The notes: a model not told the origin generated them from the sequence alone. Positions 34,313 to 46,660 are shown, counted from the stretch's first letter. The stretch: 64,000 nt of DNA from Pratylenchus scribneri (GCA_030063045.1 JAQSEB010000212.1:124001-188000), one strand, 5' to 3'. Numbers and translations: made by a program.

Positions 34313-35453
34313 GCGTTTGTTAAAAAATGCAAATTTGTTGCATTTGTTAAATAAAGTGCAAAATTGTTGCGTTGTTAAAAAATATGCAAAATTGTTGTGA
34401 TTGTTAAAAAATATGCAAATTTTGTTGTGATTGTTAAAAAATATGCAAATTTTGTTGTGATTGTTAAAAAATATGCAAATTTTGTTGTGATTGTTAAAAA
34501 ACATGCAAATTTTGTTGTGTTAGTAAAAAAAATGCAAAATTTTTTATAATATATGTTATGGCAAAAGTGGAACTCGGCAAAAAGGAGGAGATTGCCAATG
34601 AAGGAGGAGGAGTGCCATTGATGAAAGGGGAAATACCATTGAAGGAGTGAGCGTGCCATTGAAGGAGTGAGCGTGCCATTGAATGAAGATGAGTGCCATT
34701 GAGGAAAATGAGTGCCATTGGACGAAAGGAAGTGCCATTAGTGAAAGGGGAATGCCAAAGGATTTGGCAGCTTTCTGTAGAAGGAGGCTAACATAATGTG
34801 AGGGGAGGAGAGAATCAGGATGCCGAGGCAAAATTCTGGAAGTGTAGGCGAATATCAAGAGGACAAATTCTGATGCTCTCTTGAACCATTTCTTTAACGC
34901 CAGAATATCGCCTTACCTCCAATGCTCGCCTTCACTGGCAGAATATATCGCCTTGGCACACCCACCCAATACCTACCTTCACAGCCAGGATGTCGCCACG
35001 GCATTCCCATCGCTCGCTATCCCTCTAGGATGTTAGCCTCCTTCTACAGAAAGCTGTCAAAATCCCTTGGCACTCTCCCTTTCACTAATGGCACTTCCTT
35101 TCGTCCAATGGCACTCATTTTCCTCAATGGCACTCATCTTCATTCAATGGCACGCTCACTCCTTCAATGGCACGCTCACTCCTTCAATGGTATTTCCCCT
35201 TTCATCAATGGCACTCCTCCTCCTTCATTGGCAATCTCCTCCTTTTTGCCGAGTTCCACTTTTGCCATAACATATATTATAAAAAATTTTGCATTTTTTT
35301 TACTAACACAACAAAATTTGCATGTTTTTTAACAATCACAACAAAATTTGCATATTTTTTAACAATCACAACAATTTTGCATATTTTTTAACAACGCAAC
35401 AATTTTGCACTTTTTTTAACAAATGCAACAAATTTGCATTTTTTAACAAACGC
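34313..35453. repeat. Long inverted repeat: arms of 483 and 424 bases around a 234-base spacer
   Basis: Left arm 34313-34795, right arm 35030-35453, nearly exact complements. The length difference is two extra units of the GATTGTTAAAAAATATGCAA-type tandem repeat in the left arm. The inner parts carry GTGCCATTGA-AGGA iterations and their complement. A transcript across it would fold into long dsRNA. All long frames here are mirror images of each other. Confidence 0.9.
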
Positions 35454-35469
35454 ACACGCACGCAATTTT

Positions 35470-35660
35470 CTTGCCGGCAAGAAGATAGTTTTCGACAGTC
35501 CATACTTTTGCATTTAGCCATAGCAAATCTCGGGAAAATTTTACTAGGGCAATTTCTTGGTTTTTTTGCATATTTACTTGCCGGCAATTTGGATATTGCC
35601 GCCGGCAGTTTTCTTGCCAAAATTTTTGGAAAAGAGGCAATAAATTGCCGGCAATTTTTG
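35470..35660. repeat. Cluster of TTGCCGGCAA palindromes
   Basis: TTGCCGGCAA or a one-base variant appears five times in about 180 bases (near 35472, 35580, 35600 as GCCGCCGGCAG, and 35647), interspersed with TTTTCTTGCC. Confidence 0.6.
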
Positions 35661-36045
35661 ATTTATCGCACTATTCATTTGCTCTAACACAATTAATCAT
35701 TATCCGCCACTAGGGTTCGAATCAATGACCTCCGTAAAACCCATGCATACAAATTTCTTTAAATTATTTAAATAATTAATATAATTTCAAGATAAATTCA
35801 AATTAGCTTTTCTGACGAATCCATCAAATTCTATCAGAACTTAATCCCGGAAAATTTGGTTTTTGATTTTATCTCTAATTAGGGCAAATCAATGATTAAA
35901 ATAAAAATCCAGAGAAAATGAGGCAGTGAAAAAAATTTATTCGGATATCAAAATTACAATACAAATCACAGAATTAAGTTAAAAATACAAAAAAACACTA
36001 AAATGAAATTCATATAATTTAAAAAACAATAATTTTTGCACAAAT

Positions 36046-39000
36046 TCATGACACTAATGGAAGCAATATTTTTGGCATCACGGCCGAGAATCGTCCCTGC
36101 TCATAGACAGTGTCAATGTACACAAGCAATTCTTTGTGCTTTTGCATTGAACTAATTGTGTTCCAAAGCAATTGAAGACATTCGGCATAGCGGAGTGCGC
36201 CTCTTTGTTCACCAAATCGCATTTGTTCGAATTGAAGCAGTGTTTTTGCATATTTTTCTGTCTCCTCGCTCATTATTTGTTGCCCATTTTTGGAGAGTGC
36301 AGGGATTGCTTTAAAAATTAAAATAATCAATTGTTTGATTAAAATTAAATTATTTTTAATTATTATTGTTTTAAGCTGAACAGATTTTATGTTGTTAAAA
36401 AAACGCAAAAATTAATCATAAATTTTTTTTTTAAATATTTAATAAAAATTTTCTTTTTATTTTTAAAATTTTTGGTTGGAATCAAACGGATTTTTTGTAA
36501 AATATATTTTAATAATGCTATTAAATTGCAAAATAACTCGATAAATTTATGAGGTGTAAAATTTTTTTTCATTATTTATTAAATAATTTTCGAAATTTTC
36601 ATATTTTTAATGTAAAATAATTTTGACAGCACCATTTATGTTTAAATATGGTTTTAAATTCAAAAAGGAATTAAGTTTTTGGTACTTATGCAGTTCAGAG
36701 GTTTTCTTTTTTACTCAAGAAGGAAAAAGTAAAGGAAAAGTGAAGGATCGCTGCTATGGGTGTTTGGGATAGGTTTAGTGTTATGTGAGATGATTTTGCC
36801 CCACCCTATCCGGAACCCACAACCCACCCCTGAATAATCCTAACCCTGATCCTTTCCCTGATGACCCAAATGGGGATCTTCACTTTTTCCTTTGTGAGGA
36901 AAAAAGAGGACGTAAACTGCATAAGTACCACAATTTTAAATTACTGCCAATTAATTTTAATATATTATAAATATTTATACACCAACTTTTAATATGTACA
37001 TTGGCTCTTACTAAGTTATTTGATTAATAATATAAAAATTTTCAGTTGAAAGATTTGATTAAAAAAAAATATATAATTTTTAAAATTTTTTAAAATAAAT
37101 TTTGAATTTAATGATTAGAAATTTTTATAGTTTATTTGAAAATTATTTAATTGATTTAACCTGAATTTGTAAACAATAATGCCAGCATGAGAACATATTC
37201 TTCTCGGCTGGGAGAAATTTTCAGAAAATTTTTCATTGGCAAAGTGAAAACGGCTTCAGCCAAATTTTTAATTCTGAAAAAATTTTTAATTAAATATTTA
37301 ATTAATAATATGGTTTTATTCGAACACTGGATCCTCGTATTTTGTAAATTTTGTGTACAATTGGACAAAAGGATAATTGAGAATTTCCATCATTTCTGTT
37401 TCGGCATTTAATTTCATGGAATTGAAGCGACCAATTAAAAAGGAACAGGCCAATGCGAAACCGCTTACCGAAGCCATCTTTAATTTTTAAATAATTTACA
37501 ATTTAAAAATATGAAAAATAGAGAATATTTATGGGCATTTACAGGCTAGCAATTTTGCGAATTCGATTTTTTTGCGATAATGAAAGGAATCGAGCATTTA
37601 TTAATGCATTAAAAACCCATTTTTAATTGACAATATGTTAATCTATGTAACGGAAAGGGACATTTCGGTCACGGGCTCACGGCCATTTCGATTTCACTGA
37701 TTTTGACGAGCTGTAGCTAAACAGCCAATTAACATCTAAAGTACATTTAATATCTCTAATTCGCTATCTAATGGTATATTGACCATTCAAAACTATAAAA
37801 TTTTGGCCAAGATATGGCCATAAATACATAAATGAAAGCGATCTTTTCAAGTTTTTGGCCACAACTTGGTCAAAACTTTATAATTTCGGATGATCAATAT
37901 ATCAATAATCAATGGATAGCCATACTTGGGGCTATTAAATGCATTTTATATCATTTAAATTGGTTAATTGTTCGACGAACTATGGCTCTTCAAAATTGCT
38001 TAGACATAGACACTAGTGGCCGCACCGTTCACTATAGATGATTCCAAATTGCTCTGGAAAGCAAATATGGTCAAGGACAAAAATGCGAAATGACCCAACC
38101 GATTGAGTTAAAATTGGAGGGATAAATTTAAATTCGGTCGCGATTTAGTTGATTATTTTATATTTAAATATATATTATAGAATTGCCTGATCATTCAAAT
38201 TTAGCCGAGAAAATGGCGGCAATGTTTTAGCCAAATCAATGCATATCAACATTATTTTAGTGAATGAAAGTGGTTCCGAATGGAAGAGTCCAAATTTTTG
38301 AATATTTTGAATAAATTTTTCCATGTCAAAAAATTGAATTGGTCGATTCTAAAATCAATTTTTCAAATTATTTTAAATAACACAGAGGAACCTTATAATA
38401 ATGGGCTTGTGCCAATAAATTGTCATTGGATTTAATCAGCTGTTCCAATGTGGCAAATTTGTCCAGAAAACTGTTGGGAAATCCAACGACATTGAGGAAT
38501 ATATGATTGGCTTTCTCCTCAATTTCCATTAATTTTTTAATTAAAAATAGGCCATTGTGTTCTTCTGGCAGCAATTCTGGTAATGAATCTAAAAATAAAT
38601 TTGTTTAATTTTAAATTAATTCAATAAAATAACCAGTAAAAATTTCGATTTGTTCATTTTTGACGACGATGGCTTGGTTTTCATATTTTTTGACAGCTAA
38701 AAATTAATAAATTTTTTTATAATAAATTCAAATTTATGGCACAATTAAAGAATTTTTGCGCCCCGTATGTTTATGAATAAAACTTGAGGAAAAAATTTGA
38801 TAACCCTAAATTGGGAATTGTTTAGAAAAAGAACTAATTGGTTTGACTAAAAAATCCTAAAAAATTATAAGCAAAAAAGCAACAAAAAGTTGTCCAAATT
38901 GGGCAATTTTCAATTTTTGGCCATAAATTTCTGGCCAAATTATCTCTGGATTGATAATTTTAATATCAAAAAACTCAACAGAAAGAGCCTAAAGTATTTG

Positions 39001-39346
39001 TATGATTCTTAAAAATTAGCCAAAATTCAATGTCCAACTTTCTTCTTTCATTCCAGCTTTCAGACATCGCCGCATTCGGCATCCACGACATTTTGAAATT
39101 CGCTGCTTTCTGGCCATCTCACTTTCCACCTTTCCCAGCAATCGCACTTTGCAATCACAATTGTATTTTCTATTGCTGATAACCAAACGTCTGTATGCAA
39201 AATTAAATTATAGACTTTTTAAAGCCAATCCACTAAAACCGGAAGAATGCTCCACACGCCCGACATGTTTTGGCCCCAAATTGGGAGATGGCATTCGGTG
39301 ACTCGCAAACCATGCAAACATTGTTATTGCTTTTTCGTCCGCACAT
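36046..39346 (-). CDS. Nuclear hormone receptor (nematode supplementary type)
   Basis: Model: complement(join(36046..36308, 37161..37273, 37359..37477, 38187..38348, 38392..38588, 38634..38696, 39039..39190, 39240..39346)), 1176 bases, 391 residues. Ligand-regulated transcription factor acting in the nucleus. DNA-binding domain, residues 1-86: first zinc finger C-M-V-C ... T-C-R-A-C-G-A-F-F-R-R, second ending C-R-G-C-R-M-R-R-C-L-K-A-G-M. The second finger has C-D-C-K where C-x5-C is usual, so its zinc site looks altered. Ligand-binding domain, residues about 110-391, with the signature L-A-K-T-L-P-P-F-S-R-L-N-L-N-D-Q at 212-227, I-S-P-S-R-E-E-Y-V-L-M-L-A-L, and R-Y-A-E-C-L-Q-L-L in helix 10. 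The exon ending N-D-Q has a GC donor (CAG/GCAATT). A TTCAG site about 40 bases before the ATG could take a spliced leader. Two introns hold TIR elements. Confidence 0.9.
36681..36928. mobile_element. TIR element of the GGTACTTATGCAGTT family, short copy
   Basis: Left end GGTACTTATGCAGTT, right end AACTGCATAAGTACC, near-perfect complements with the G/C junctions as read. Internal marks AGTGAAGGATCG and GATGACCCAAATGGGGATC match the long copy at 16128-16897. Lies in the last intron of the nuclear receptor gene. Confidence 0.8.
37640..38110. mobile_element. Probable decayed TIR element in a nuclear receptor intron
   Basis: Begins GGACATTTCGGTCACGG and ends near GCGAAATGACCC. Internal TGGCCA and GCTATCTAATGGTATATTGA motifs resemble the elements at 19955 and 22835. 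The ends are imperfect. Confidence 0.35.
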
Positions 39347-40836
39347 TATGATTTAATCAATGATTTTATTTTTTTATTGCATTGTTCTGAATTGTTTATT
39401 TAAATTAAATAAATTGGGAAAATATTTTAATGGATAGTTTACTTAATAAATATACAGATAATTAAAAAATATAAGGATTTTGGCTTGAGATTTGGCATAG
39501 GGCATCATTGACTATGGAAGCATGTTTATTCTAGAAAATCTTTAAACGATACTGATATGACCAGAAAATACCACTCCAATACGAAATTAAAGAATTAAAA
39601 ATTATAAATAGGCATTTTATTTGGTTAACCGAAATTTGTGACCCAATATACATCCTCCGAGTTCTGAAGCCTAGCCTAAATCCTAATAAGACACATCCTC
39701 TGGATCCTTTTTAAGTCATAATCTTGGCCTTAAATTTTATCCTTTTATAGATATATTGGTTATTCTTTTGTTAGAGGTAGAGTCACAAATTTTGGGCCGC
39801 AAACTCCGTTTTTTGGTAAGGGTTCGCCACACGATTTATTTCCTAAACGATGGGAAATGTCAATTTTTTAATCTTTTATGTTCTCGCCGATCTATATGAG
39901 TTTTTATTATTTTAATATTTTTAATTTTTAATACTTCCTAAATTAAAAGAATGGAATTAAATAGAAAAGACGGAACCGCGGGAGCATTAATTTCGATACG
40001 GAATAGAATAGAATAATTCAATAAGTGTGCGCTGTTGTCATTGTCAGCCAATCAATAAATCGAGATATTTTAGGTACATTTTCTCGCATGAAATATTGAA
40101 AAGGGCAAACCATTTTCTCGAGGTAGCACACAGCGTCTGACTCTCGACAACAATAGCACTCATGACGCGACCCACATTAAATATGTACTTTCAGCAGAGG
40201 TATAGAAAAAGACGCATAAATTCCATGGATATTTATTTTATTACTTTTCATGGAATTTTGAATTCATTTCCAATTATATTTGAGGAAATTATAATTTTCA
40301 ATAAAATTAATGTCCTTTTTATAATGTTAATGATAAAAAAATTGGACCATCAAATGATATTGGGCTACTTCCTATATAAGTTTTTGTCTATTAATATTCA
40401 AATAGGAATGACGAATGATGATGAAAACAAATAATTGAAATGAAAACATATAAACAATTTTTGTAATCATAATTATTATTTTTTTTCAATTCTTTTTAAT
40501 GCTTAATAAAATGATAGAATTATCGTCTATTTGTTTAAAATGGGGATTTTTGGCGCTAAAACAGTTTTTGGACTTCTAATAAATCAGAAATCGGTTTCAG
40601 ACCTTACAAATAGAAGAAACAAAAATTATCAAGGCCTCATTCAAACAAATAGATAAATAAAAATGTGTATATAAATCGATTTTATAAAGGCATCTTAACA
40701 AAACAAAAATATTAATCAAATCAGCAGCATATGGTGTTATTTTATGCGATATTTATTGAGATGTGTGTAGAATTTCCTGCTTGTTCATATTCTCGAATTT
40801 TATTCTCCCCATCTTCCTTCCAATGTTCTTCTCCTT
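39347..40836. other. Intergenic region, nuclear receptor to F-box-like gene
   Basis: AT-rich. 39626-39830 holds a small TIR-like element with GGTTAACCGAAATTTGTG and a mirrored CACAAATTTTGGGCCGCAAAC. 40555-40615 is a half copy of the palindromic MITE (ACTTCTAATAAATCAGAAAT then CGGTTTCAGACC). No supported gene. Confidence 0.5.
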
Positions 40837-42209
40837 TCAGAGATAGCGAGCAAGGTAGTAATTAGAATATTTGTAATTGTTCCATCCATCATTGACTCTT
40901 ACATTTTTTCGGTATAATGTCAAAATTTCATTGGTTCGGACATTCTCCAGTGTAAATTCCTCATTTTGTTTGGTCGCAAAATCAATAAGAAAAATGGATG
41001 GTGAATTTGAATATGAAAATTCCTAAAATAATTAATAAAAATGGATTAATATTTTCAATAAACCTCTTTGATTCGATTGATAAAGGTTGTCATTGCCATA
41101 AATTGAAACCCAAAAATTGCTCCGATATTGATAATCTTTTGTTTTTCATTATTTGCTTCTTCCTTTTTCAACCAACTCATAATTGTATTAATTTCATCAG
41201 TGTTCGGAAAGCCACAAAATTGAATAAATTGAACCTCATCAATTAATCCGGTGAAAAATACATTGATATCATTCAAACGGAGCACATTCTGCCATCCAAT
41301 ACGTAATATGAATCTTACATTTGCCAAAAAATCCATCAAAGTCCGTACTGAATTAACATATTTTTTGCTCAATTTTGACATTTCGAGTTTGCAATTTTTG
41401 AGTAAATTTTTAATACTTTTGAGGAAATTCACAACTTCGTCATTCAAAAAGCTAATAAATTAATCAAATTTTTATTTGAATTGAATATTTAATCTAACTT
41501 TATGTCAATCTTTCCGATGCCCAAAATATAATCCAATGGCGGAATCGAAGCGATTGGAATAATTTCACCTTTTCCCAGTTGAACCAGGGCTCGAAAATTT
41601 CCCAATTCCATATGGGCTGGAGAGATTCGCAGGTATCGAATTTTATGCGGCTTTACATTTTCGTGTAGTTTTGGCCAACAAAGTTGTCGGAATGTTTCGC
41701 TTGCGGTGCTCAATGACGAATTGGCCAATTCTTTACGATCAATCCATGGCAATGTTTCGAATAGCAGCCAATTTTTGAAAAATCTAAATTATTTAGATAT
41801 AAAGAATATTGTTTGGCTTTTGACCTTTTGGATTTGGGTATTTCTCCTTCCATTGGTTGCGAAGTTTGATTGACAACTGTTGATTCGGTTTCGGTCAAGT
41901 TTTTTAACTGTATTAATTTAAAAGTTAATTTGGTTTTATCATAATATAAATCTAGCAAAAAAAAACCTGCAAATTTTCCGCTTTCAATGTTTCAATTCCC
42001 TCTTCCAATTTGTTATTTTTCTCCATCAATTCCGCAATTTTTCCTTCCAATTTGTTATTTTTCTCCATCAATTCCACAATTTTTCCTTCCAATTTTCTAA
42101 CCATTTCTTTTAATTTCAAAAGTTCAGCAGATATTTTTTCAATTTCAGTTGGATATAAAATAATTATTGGCCGATAGAATTTGGGTAATAAAATTATATT
42201 GATCTCGAT
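40837..42209 (-). CDS. F-box-like protein with N-terminal coiled coil (5' end unresolved)
   Basis: Model: complement(join(40837..41022, 41064..41451, 41499..41783, 41825..41907, 41967..>42209)), 1185 bases, consistent phase to the stop. Exon 1 as seen encodes a coiled coil of two near-identical 14-residue repeats (K-L-E-G-K-I-x-E-L-M-E-K-N-N). A low-complexity linker follows, then F-F-K-N-W-L-L-F-E-T-L-P-W-I-D-R-K-E-L-A-N-S-S with S-E-T-F-R-Q-L-C-W-P. That pattern (Leu-Pro, then Leu-Ala and a spaced Cys/Trp) resembles divergent nematode F-box domains, which recruit substrates to SCF ubiquitin ligases. The last 280 residues show repeated aromatic positions (F-C-G-F-P-N-T-D-E) of the kind seen in lineage-expanded nematode families. 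No ATG is certain upstream of 42209; an in-frame Met lies in the coiled coil. The F-box call is by pattern only. Confidence 0.55.
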
Positions 42210-44749
42210 CTAAGAATTTAATGAAATTTAAATTGGACAAATAGATGAAATTTATTTTGTGAAAAAAGCATCAAATGAATATTTTCCAATTCTATGTATT
42301 AAATGAAGGGTCATTTATGGCTGATTTTTTAAATCGGTAAAATCATTTACCAAGAAAAACTTTCAGTAAGGTTTTATTCCTTATAATAGGAAAAAATAAT
42401 TTTAAAAACGGGAAGATGAAGAAAAATATACGACGGAGTTGAATTGGTGGCGGTTGGCATATATAAATTGGGATTGGGGTGGGGTGCTTCCCTTTTAATT
42501 GTATGCAAGTATGCCTCTTAAATGTACTCAAATATGGGATAAAAATCAGAGCATTGCTATTCTTAATTCTTGACTCCGATACGAATCCGGACTCCGACCT
42601 TTCAAAAATTTAGCTCCGTTCAAATTCTGGACTCTGGTGTTACCAATTTTTGGCTCCGACTCCAGCTCCTGAGTCATTCTAAAACTCGACTCCGGAACTT
42701 GACTCCGCAGAAAATTTTTTTAATATAACTCCAATTTAGCTCCGTGGCATTTTTATCTAAAATTAACACTTATTTTCCAAAATTGATATAATTTCGGAAG
42801 AAAAATTTTTTAGAAATTAAATAAAAAAAAGGCAATTTTTCTAATAAAAAATCCAGAGTCGACCGGAGTCCAGACTCCAGAGTCGTTGAAAATTTCTTGC
42901 TACGACTCCGACCAATAAAATTTTAACCAACTCCGGGCTCCGGCTTTTTAAATTTTCGACTCCGACTCCGGAGCGGCCTAGGAGTCCGAATCAGACACAA
43001 AAATGAGAATCCGACCCATCTTTTTGGTTTTTTTAAATTAATTAATTAATGAGTTATGAGATCTATCAATAAATTAGGTTTAAATTTCACAGAATTACGT
43101 AAAAATGTTTTTTTTTTTAAAAAGGATAAAAATGAACATTCCCCAAATAATTGTTGTTACTTTTTCCTCCTTTTAAACAATAATTCCACTTCGGTCATCG
43201 ACCCTCCAAATAGCCAGCAGCAGGGATTAATAAATGTCTGACTGGCTTTTCGCCAGTTTTTTTTATTCGGGATTACTCATACAATTTTCCAATCTCTCCA
43301 ATAAAATTTTTCTCTGCCTTCCTTTCTCTCTCTTAAGCAAAAATGACCACTTTTCTCAAGGCTTCTTCTCTTCCTCCTTCAATTTTTCATCCTTTTGATT
43401 TTGGCGTTTGGTTGTGTTTTGCTTCGCCGTTGACGTCTTCTTCCATATTTATTCCTCCTATTGGTCATCCATCACTCATCAGCCACTTTTCTCAATCCTC
43501 CATAATTCCATAGCATATTTCAATTCAATTCGTCTCCAACCCAGCCCTTTTAAGCATAATAGGCCTCTCTGTGGTAGAGAAAAAGAGGTGGCCGTCGAAG
43601 AATGAAGGCTTTTCTTTTTAGCCACCACAATACTTAAACTCCCCATCTTTCTCTATTGAGGGAAGAGAAAAGTGACGCATTGCTCTGCTCTGCGTTGACC
43701 ACTTTATCTTTATTAATGTGGTCGGCGAGCGGACACCCACTACTGCTGCTGCTGCTGGACGATGGCCTTGAGGATTTTAGGAGGGTTAAAAGTGGTTGAG
43801 AGAGAGGCAGAAAGACAGAACCGTGGGGGCATCAATGGAGATAGGAAAGAAAAGAGATGGAAGAAAATATAGGAAAGAAGGAAGAATGGAGGGAAAAAGT
43901 GGTTGTCTGTTGGGTGAAAAGCGCCCGCATTTGGCCTTGGCCTGCTGCTCTGCAATGTTGGCCATTCTCTCTCATCCGCGCGCGCGCCCCCTCACTTAAT
44001 TCCACATTTTTCCTCTTTACCCCATAGTTTCTTTCCATACTCTTTTTAGCCTTATAAAAATCTTTCCCATCAAGAAAGATGGGGGAAAGTGGGGCGAAGG
44101 ACATCTTCTTCCAAGCCAGCCAGAACCATACAATACACAACAGAGGCATCGTCCAATATTCAATTCATCCAGCAGCAGCGGTAATCCGACTCGCATTCCA
44201 TTTTTGTCTTTTCTTCCCAAAAATTCATAAAAAATTGTTGCCTAAGTAAGGGCATTTTTTGGGCAAACTATTGTGCGTCCTCTCACATTTTTATAAGAGT
44301 TTCCCCTCCATTCTTTCCTATTCAAAAACCACTTGCTCTTAAATGAGAAGCAATGTGGCCGATGGCCACAAAAAGCACCCCCACACCCTTTTTTGGATAT
44401 GCAGTTTAAAAAAGCTTTGAAGAGAAAAAGCGCTCAAGAGCGAAAAATAGGAGGTGGAGGCATTGCCCCCATTTTTGCATAAAATGCCGTCCTCAATTCC
44501 TTTCATTTTGCGTGCAAATGCCGCGTTCCTTAAAAAATTTTTACTGTTGCTTCTTTCACATTTTTTACTGTTTCTCAAATATAACTCTTCCTAGATGTTT
44601 TGCAATAAAACATTTTGATTTTATAATGTGGGAAAATAATTGCTTATTCCATTAATTATTTTCCTCGAATCAATATGTGTTGCGTACAATTAATTTATCT
44701 TGTTAATGAGAATATTTTATTTATAAAATGTATTTTTCATTTTACAATT

Positions 44750-45245
44750 TTTTTTTTATTTTTTAAGATTATCATTTGATTCTTGAAGTTTTTTTAAAAT
44801 ATTAAAAAAGGAATTTAAATCAGCTTTTTTAAAGAATTTAAAAATAAATTCCTTTATGGGTGGGTTGCAAAAATTTTTTTTAATTTTTTTTAGGATTATC
44901 GGTTGATCGTTTCCAATTTTCCAAATATTAAAAAAGAAATTTAAATCAGCTTTTTTAAAAAATTTAAAAATAAATTCATTTATGGGTTGCAAAAAATTAT
45001 TATTTTTTTTATTTTTTTAGGATTGTTGGTTGATCATTTCCAATTTTCCAAATTAAAAAAGGAAATTAAATTGGTTTTTTAAAGAATTTAAAAATAAATT
45101 CATTTATGGGTTGCAAAAAATTTTTTTTATTATTATCGGTTGATCGTTTCTAATTTTTCAATTATTTAAAAGGAATTTAAATCAGTTTTTTTAAAGAATT
45201 TAAAAATAAATTCATTTATGGGTTGCAAAAAATATTATTAAAATA
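44750..45245. repeat. AT-rich tandem array, about 120 bp unit, four copies
   Basis: Each unit contains AAAGAATTTAAAAATAAATT, then TTATGGGTTGCAAAAAATT, then GGTTGATCGTTTCCAATTTT. Frames across it repeat the same peptide. Confidence 0.8.
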
Positions 45246-46534
45246 AATTCAATTTATGTTTAAGAACAACAAAAATACAAATTAAGGGCGAAAAAATTGT
45301 TTGCTGTGTTTTCCATAATTTACCATAATTAGGATTGGTTATGTTTGGTTTCTGTTTCAGAAATTCAAAAAATTAAAGAAATTGGATATTTTTTATTCAA
45401 AATAAGCAAAAATAGAATAAAAAATGAATTTTTATAGATAAAATTAAATTTTTAAATTAAAAACAATTTTTATAATCTCAAAAACGGAAAATGTTCCTTT
45501 CTCACACCATTTGCTTTATTTTTTAAGCTCTGAATTTTTATTTAACAAAAAACAAATTTTGACTAGCCTAAAATCCTCCTCTTTAATTTTTTAATTAAAT
45601 TGTACCCTTTTTCGTTGACCTTTGACCACCACTATCTTTGCCTATTTCAAGAGAGGCAATTCTTCCAATTTTTTTCCATCCTACTCCCTCCTCCCTTTTA
45701 ATTTTAAAGGCCAATTGGCCATAGGCTTTATTTAAAAGGTGAATAGGAATGGGAAGGCCTCATTCAAAGTGTGAATGAAAATGACCGAGTAGGAGCTAGG
45801 GGGACGAATTGAAAGAGGGATTGAATGAATGTCCACCAATAATCCATCAAATGTGCACACAACGATTCATTCATTCTCGGCGGTATTGGACAGCCATATT
45901 GGCCAATTGGTCCTTTACACTAAAGTGTGATGTGAACCCCGCTGCGGACATAACACCTTAATATTTCTTTATTGACCGTTTCTTTTACTTCCCCTTCCAC
46001 TTCCCGATGTCCATTTTAATTCAATTTGCCCAATTTAAATTGTAATTATTAATTAGTTATTAGTGCACTTAGATTCTGACTTATTTTTGTAGACATCAGC
46101 TTTAAAGAGAAAAGCACATAAATAATACTTAGAATTAATTTATATCTTTGATGTACTGACTTTTTTCCTATTTTGACACTTTTTTTGAGGGAAAATTTTA
46201 ATGTAAAATTGGCATTGAAACACTGACCATTGGTCTTCCTCCATCCAACAGAGTTGGTCCCCAAAACATTTGCACCCAATGCTCCTTTTGTGAATATGAA
46301 TAGCCAATGGGGTGTTGGTGTGTTGGCGGTTCCCATCCTTCTTCCAACCTAATCCCTCAAATGGACCAACAACACAATTCTCGACACCCCAGGGGAGTTT
46401 CCGCCCCTTCCCTCTATGGCCATTCAATTTTGGAGGCAAAGGGTGTAATTCCCAAAAGGCGCCGAATGCCCACCCGCCACCACCCACCACCTAAAAGGGC
46501 CCCAAAAGGAAGTGGAAGTGAATGGGAGGGGGCC

Positions 46535-46660
46535 AAGGGGAATTAGGCCAATGGGAATGGATAGAGATGTGGCCAATCCGCCTTTTCTCTCCCCCCCCCC
46601 CGGGAGGCCAAGGGGAATTAGGCCAAAGGGAATCGAGAGAGATGTGGCCAACACGCCTTG
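46535..46660. repeat. Direct tandem duplication of about 65-70 bp
   Basis: GGCCAAGGGGAATTAGGCCA, then GAGATGTGGCCAA and CGCCTT, occurs twice, separated by a C/G-run. The two copies differ at a few bases. Confidence 0.75.

Larger units (their letters stand above)
33911..36045. other. Intergenic region, glutamine synthetase to nuclear receptor (convergent)
   Basis: Dominated by a long hairpin-forming inverted repeat (34313-35453) followed by a cluster of TTGCCGGCAA palindromes (35470-35660). The last 350 bases are AT-rich 3' flank. Confidence 0.6.

Noticed and set aside
34295..35391. Protein frames on both strands with identical peptides
   Set aside because: The same frame read from each arm of the long inverted repeat; no splice context or known domain.
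35705..35735. tRNA T-loop-like GGGTTCGAATC
   Set aside because: No acceptor-stem complement or A box at the right distance on either strand.
43408..44578. Several 60-105 residue frames on both strands
   Set aside because: No known domain, no splice continuity, and pyrimidine-tract composition; more likely UTR or promoter sequence.
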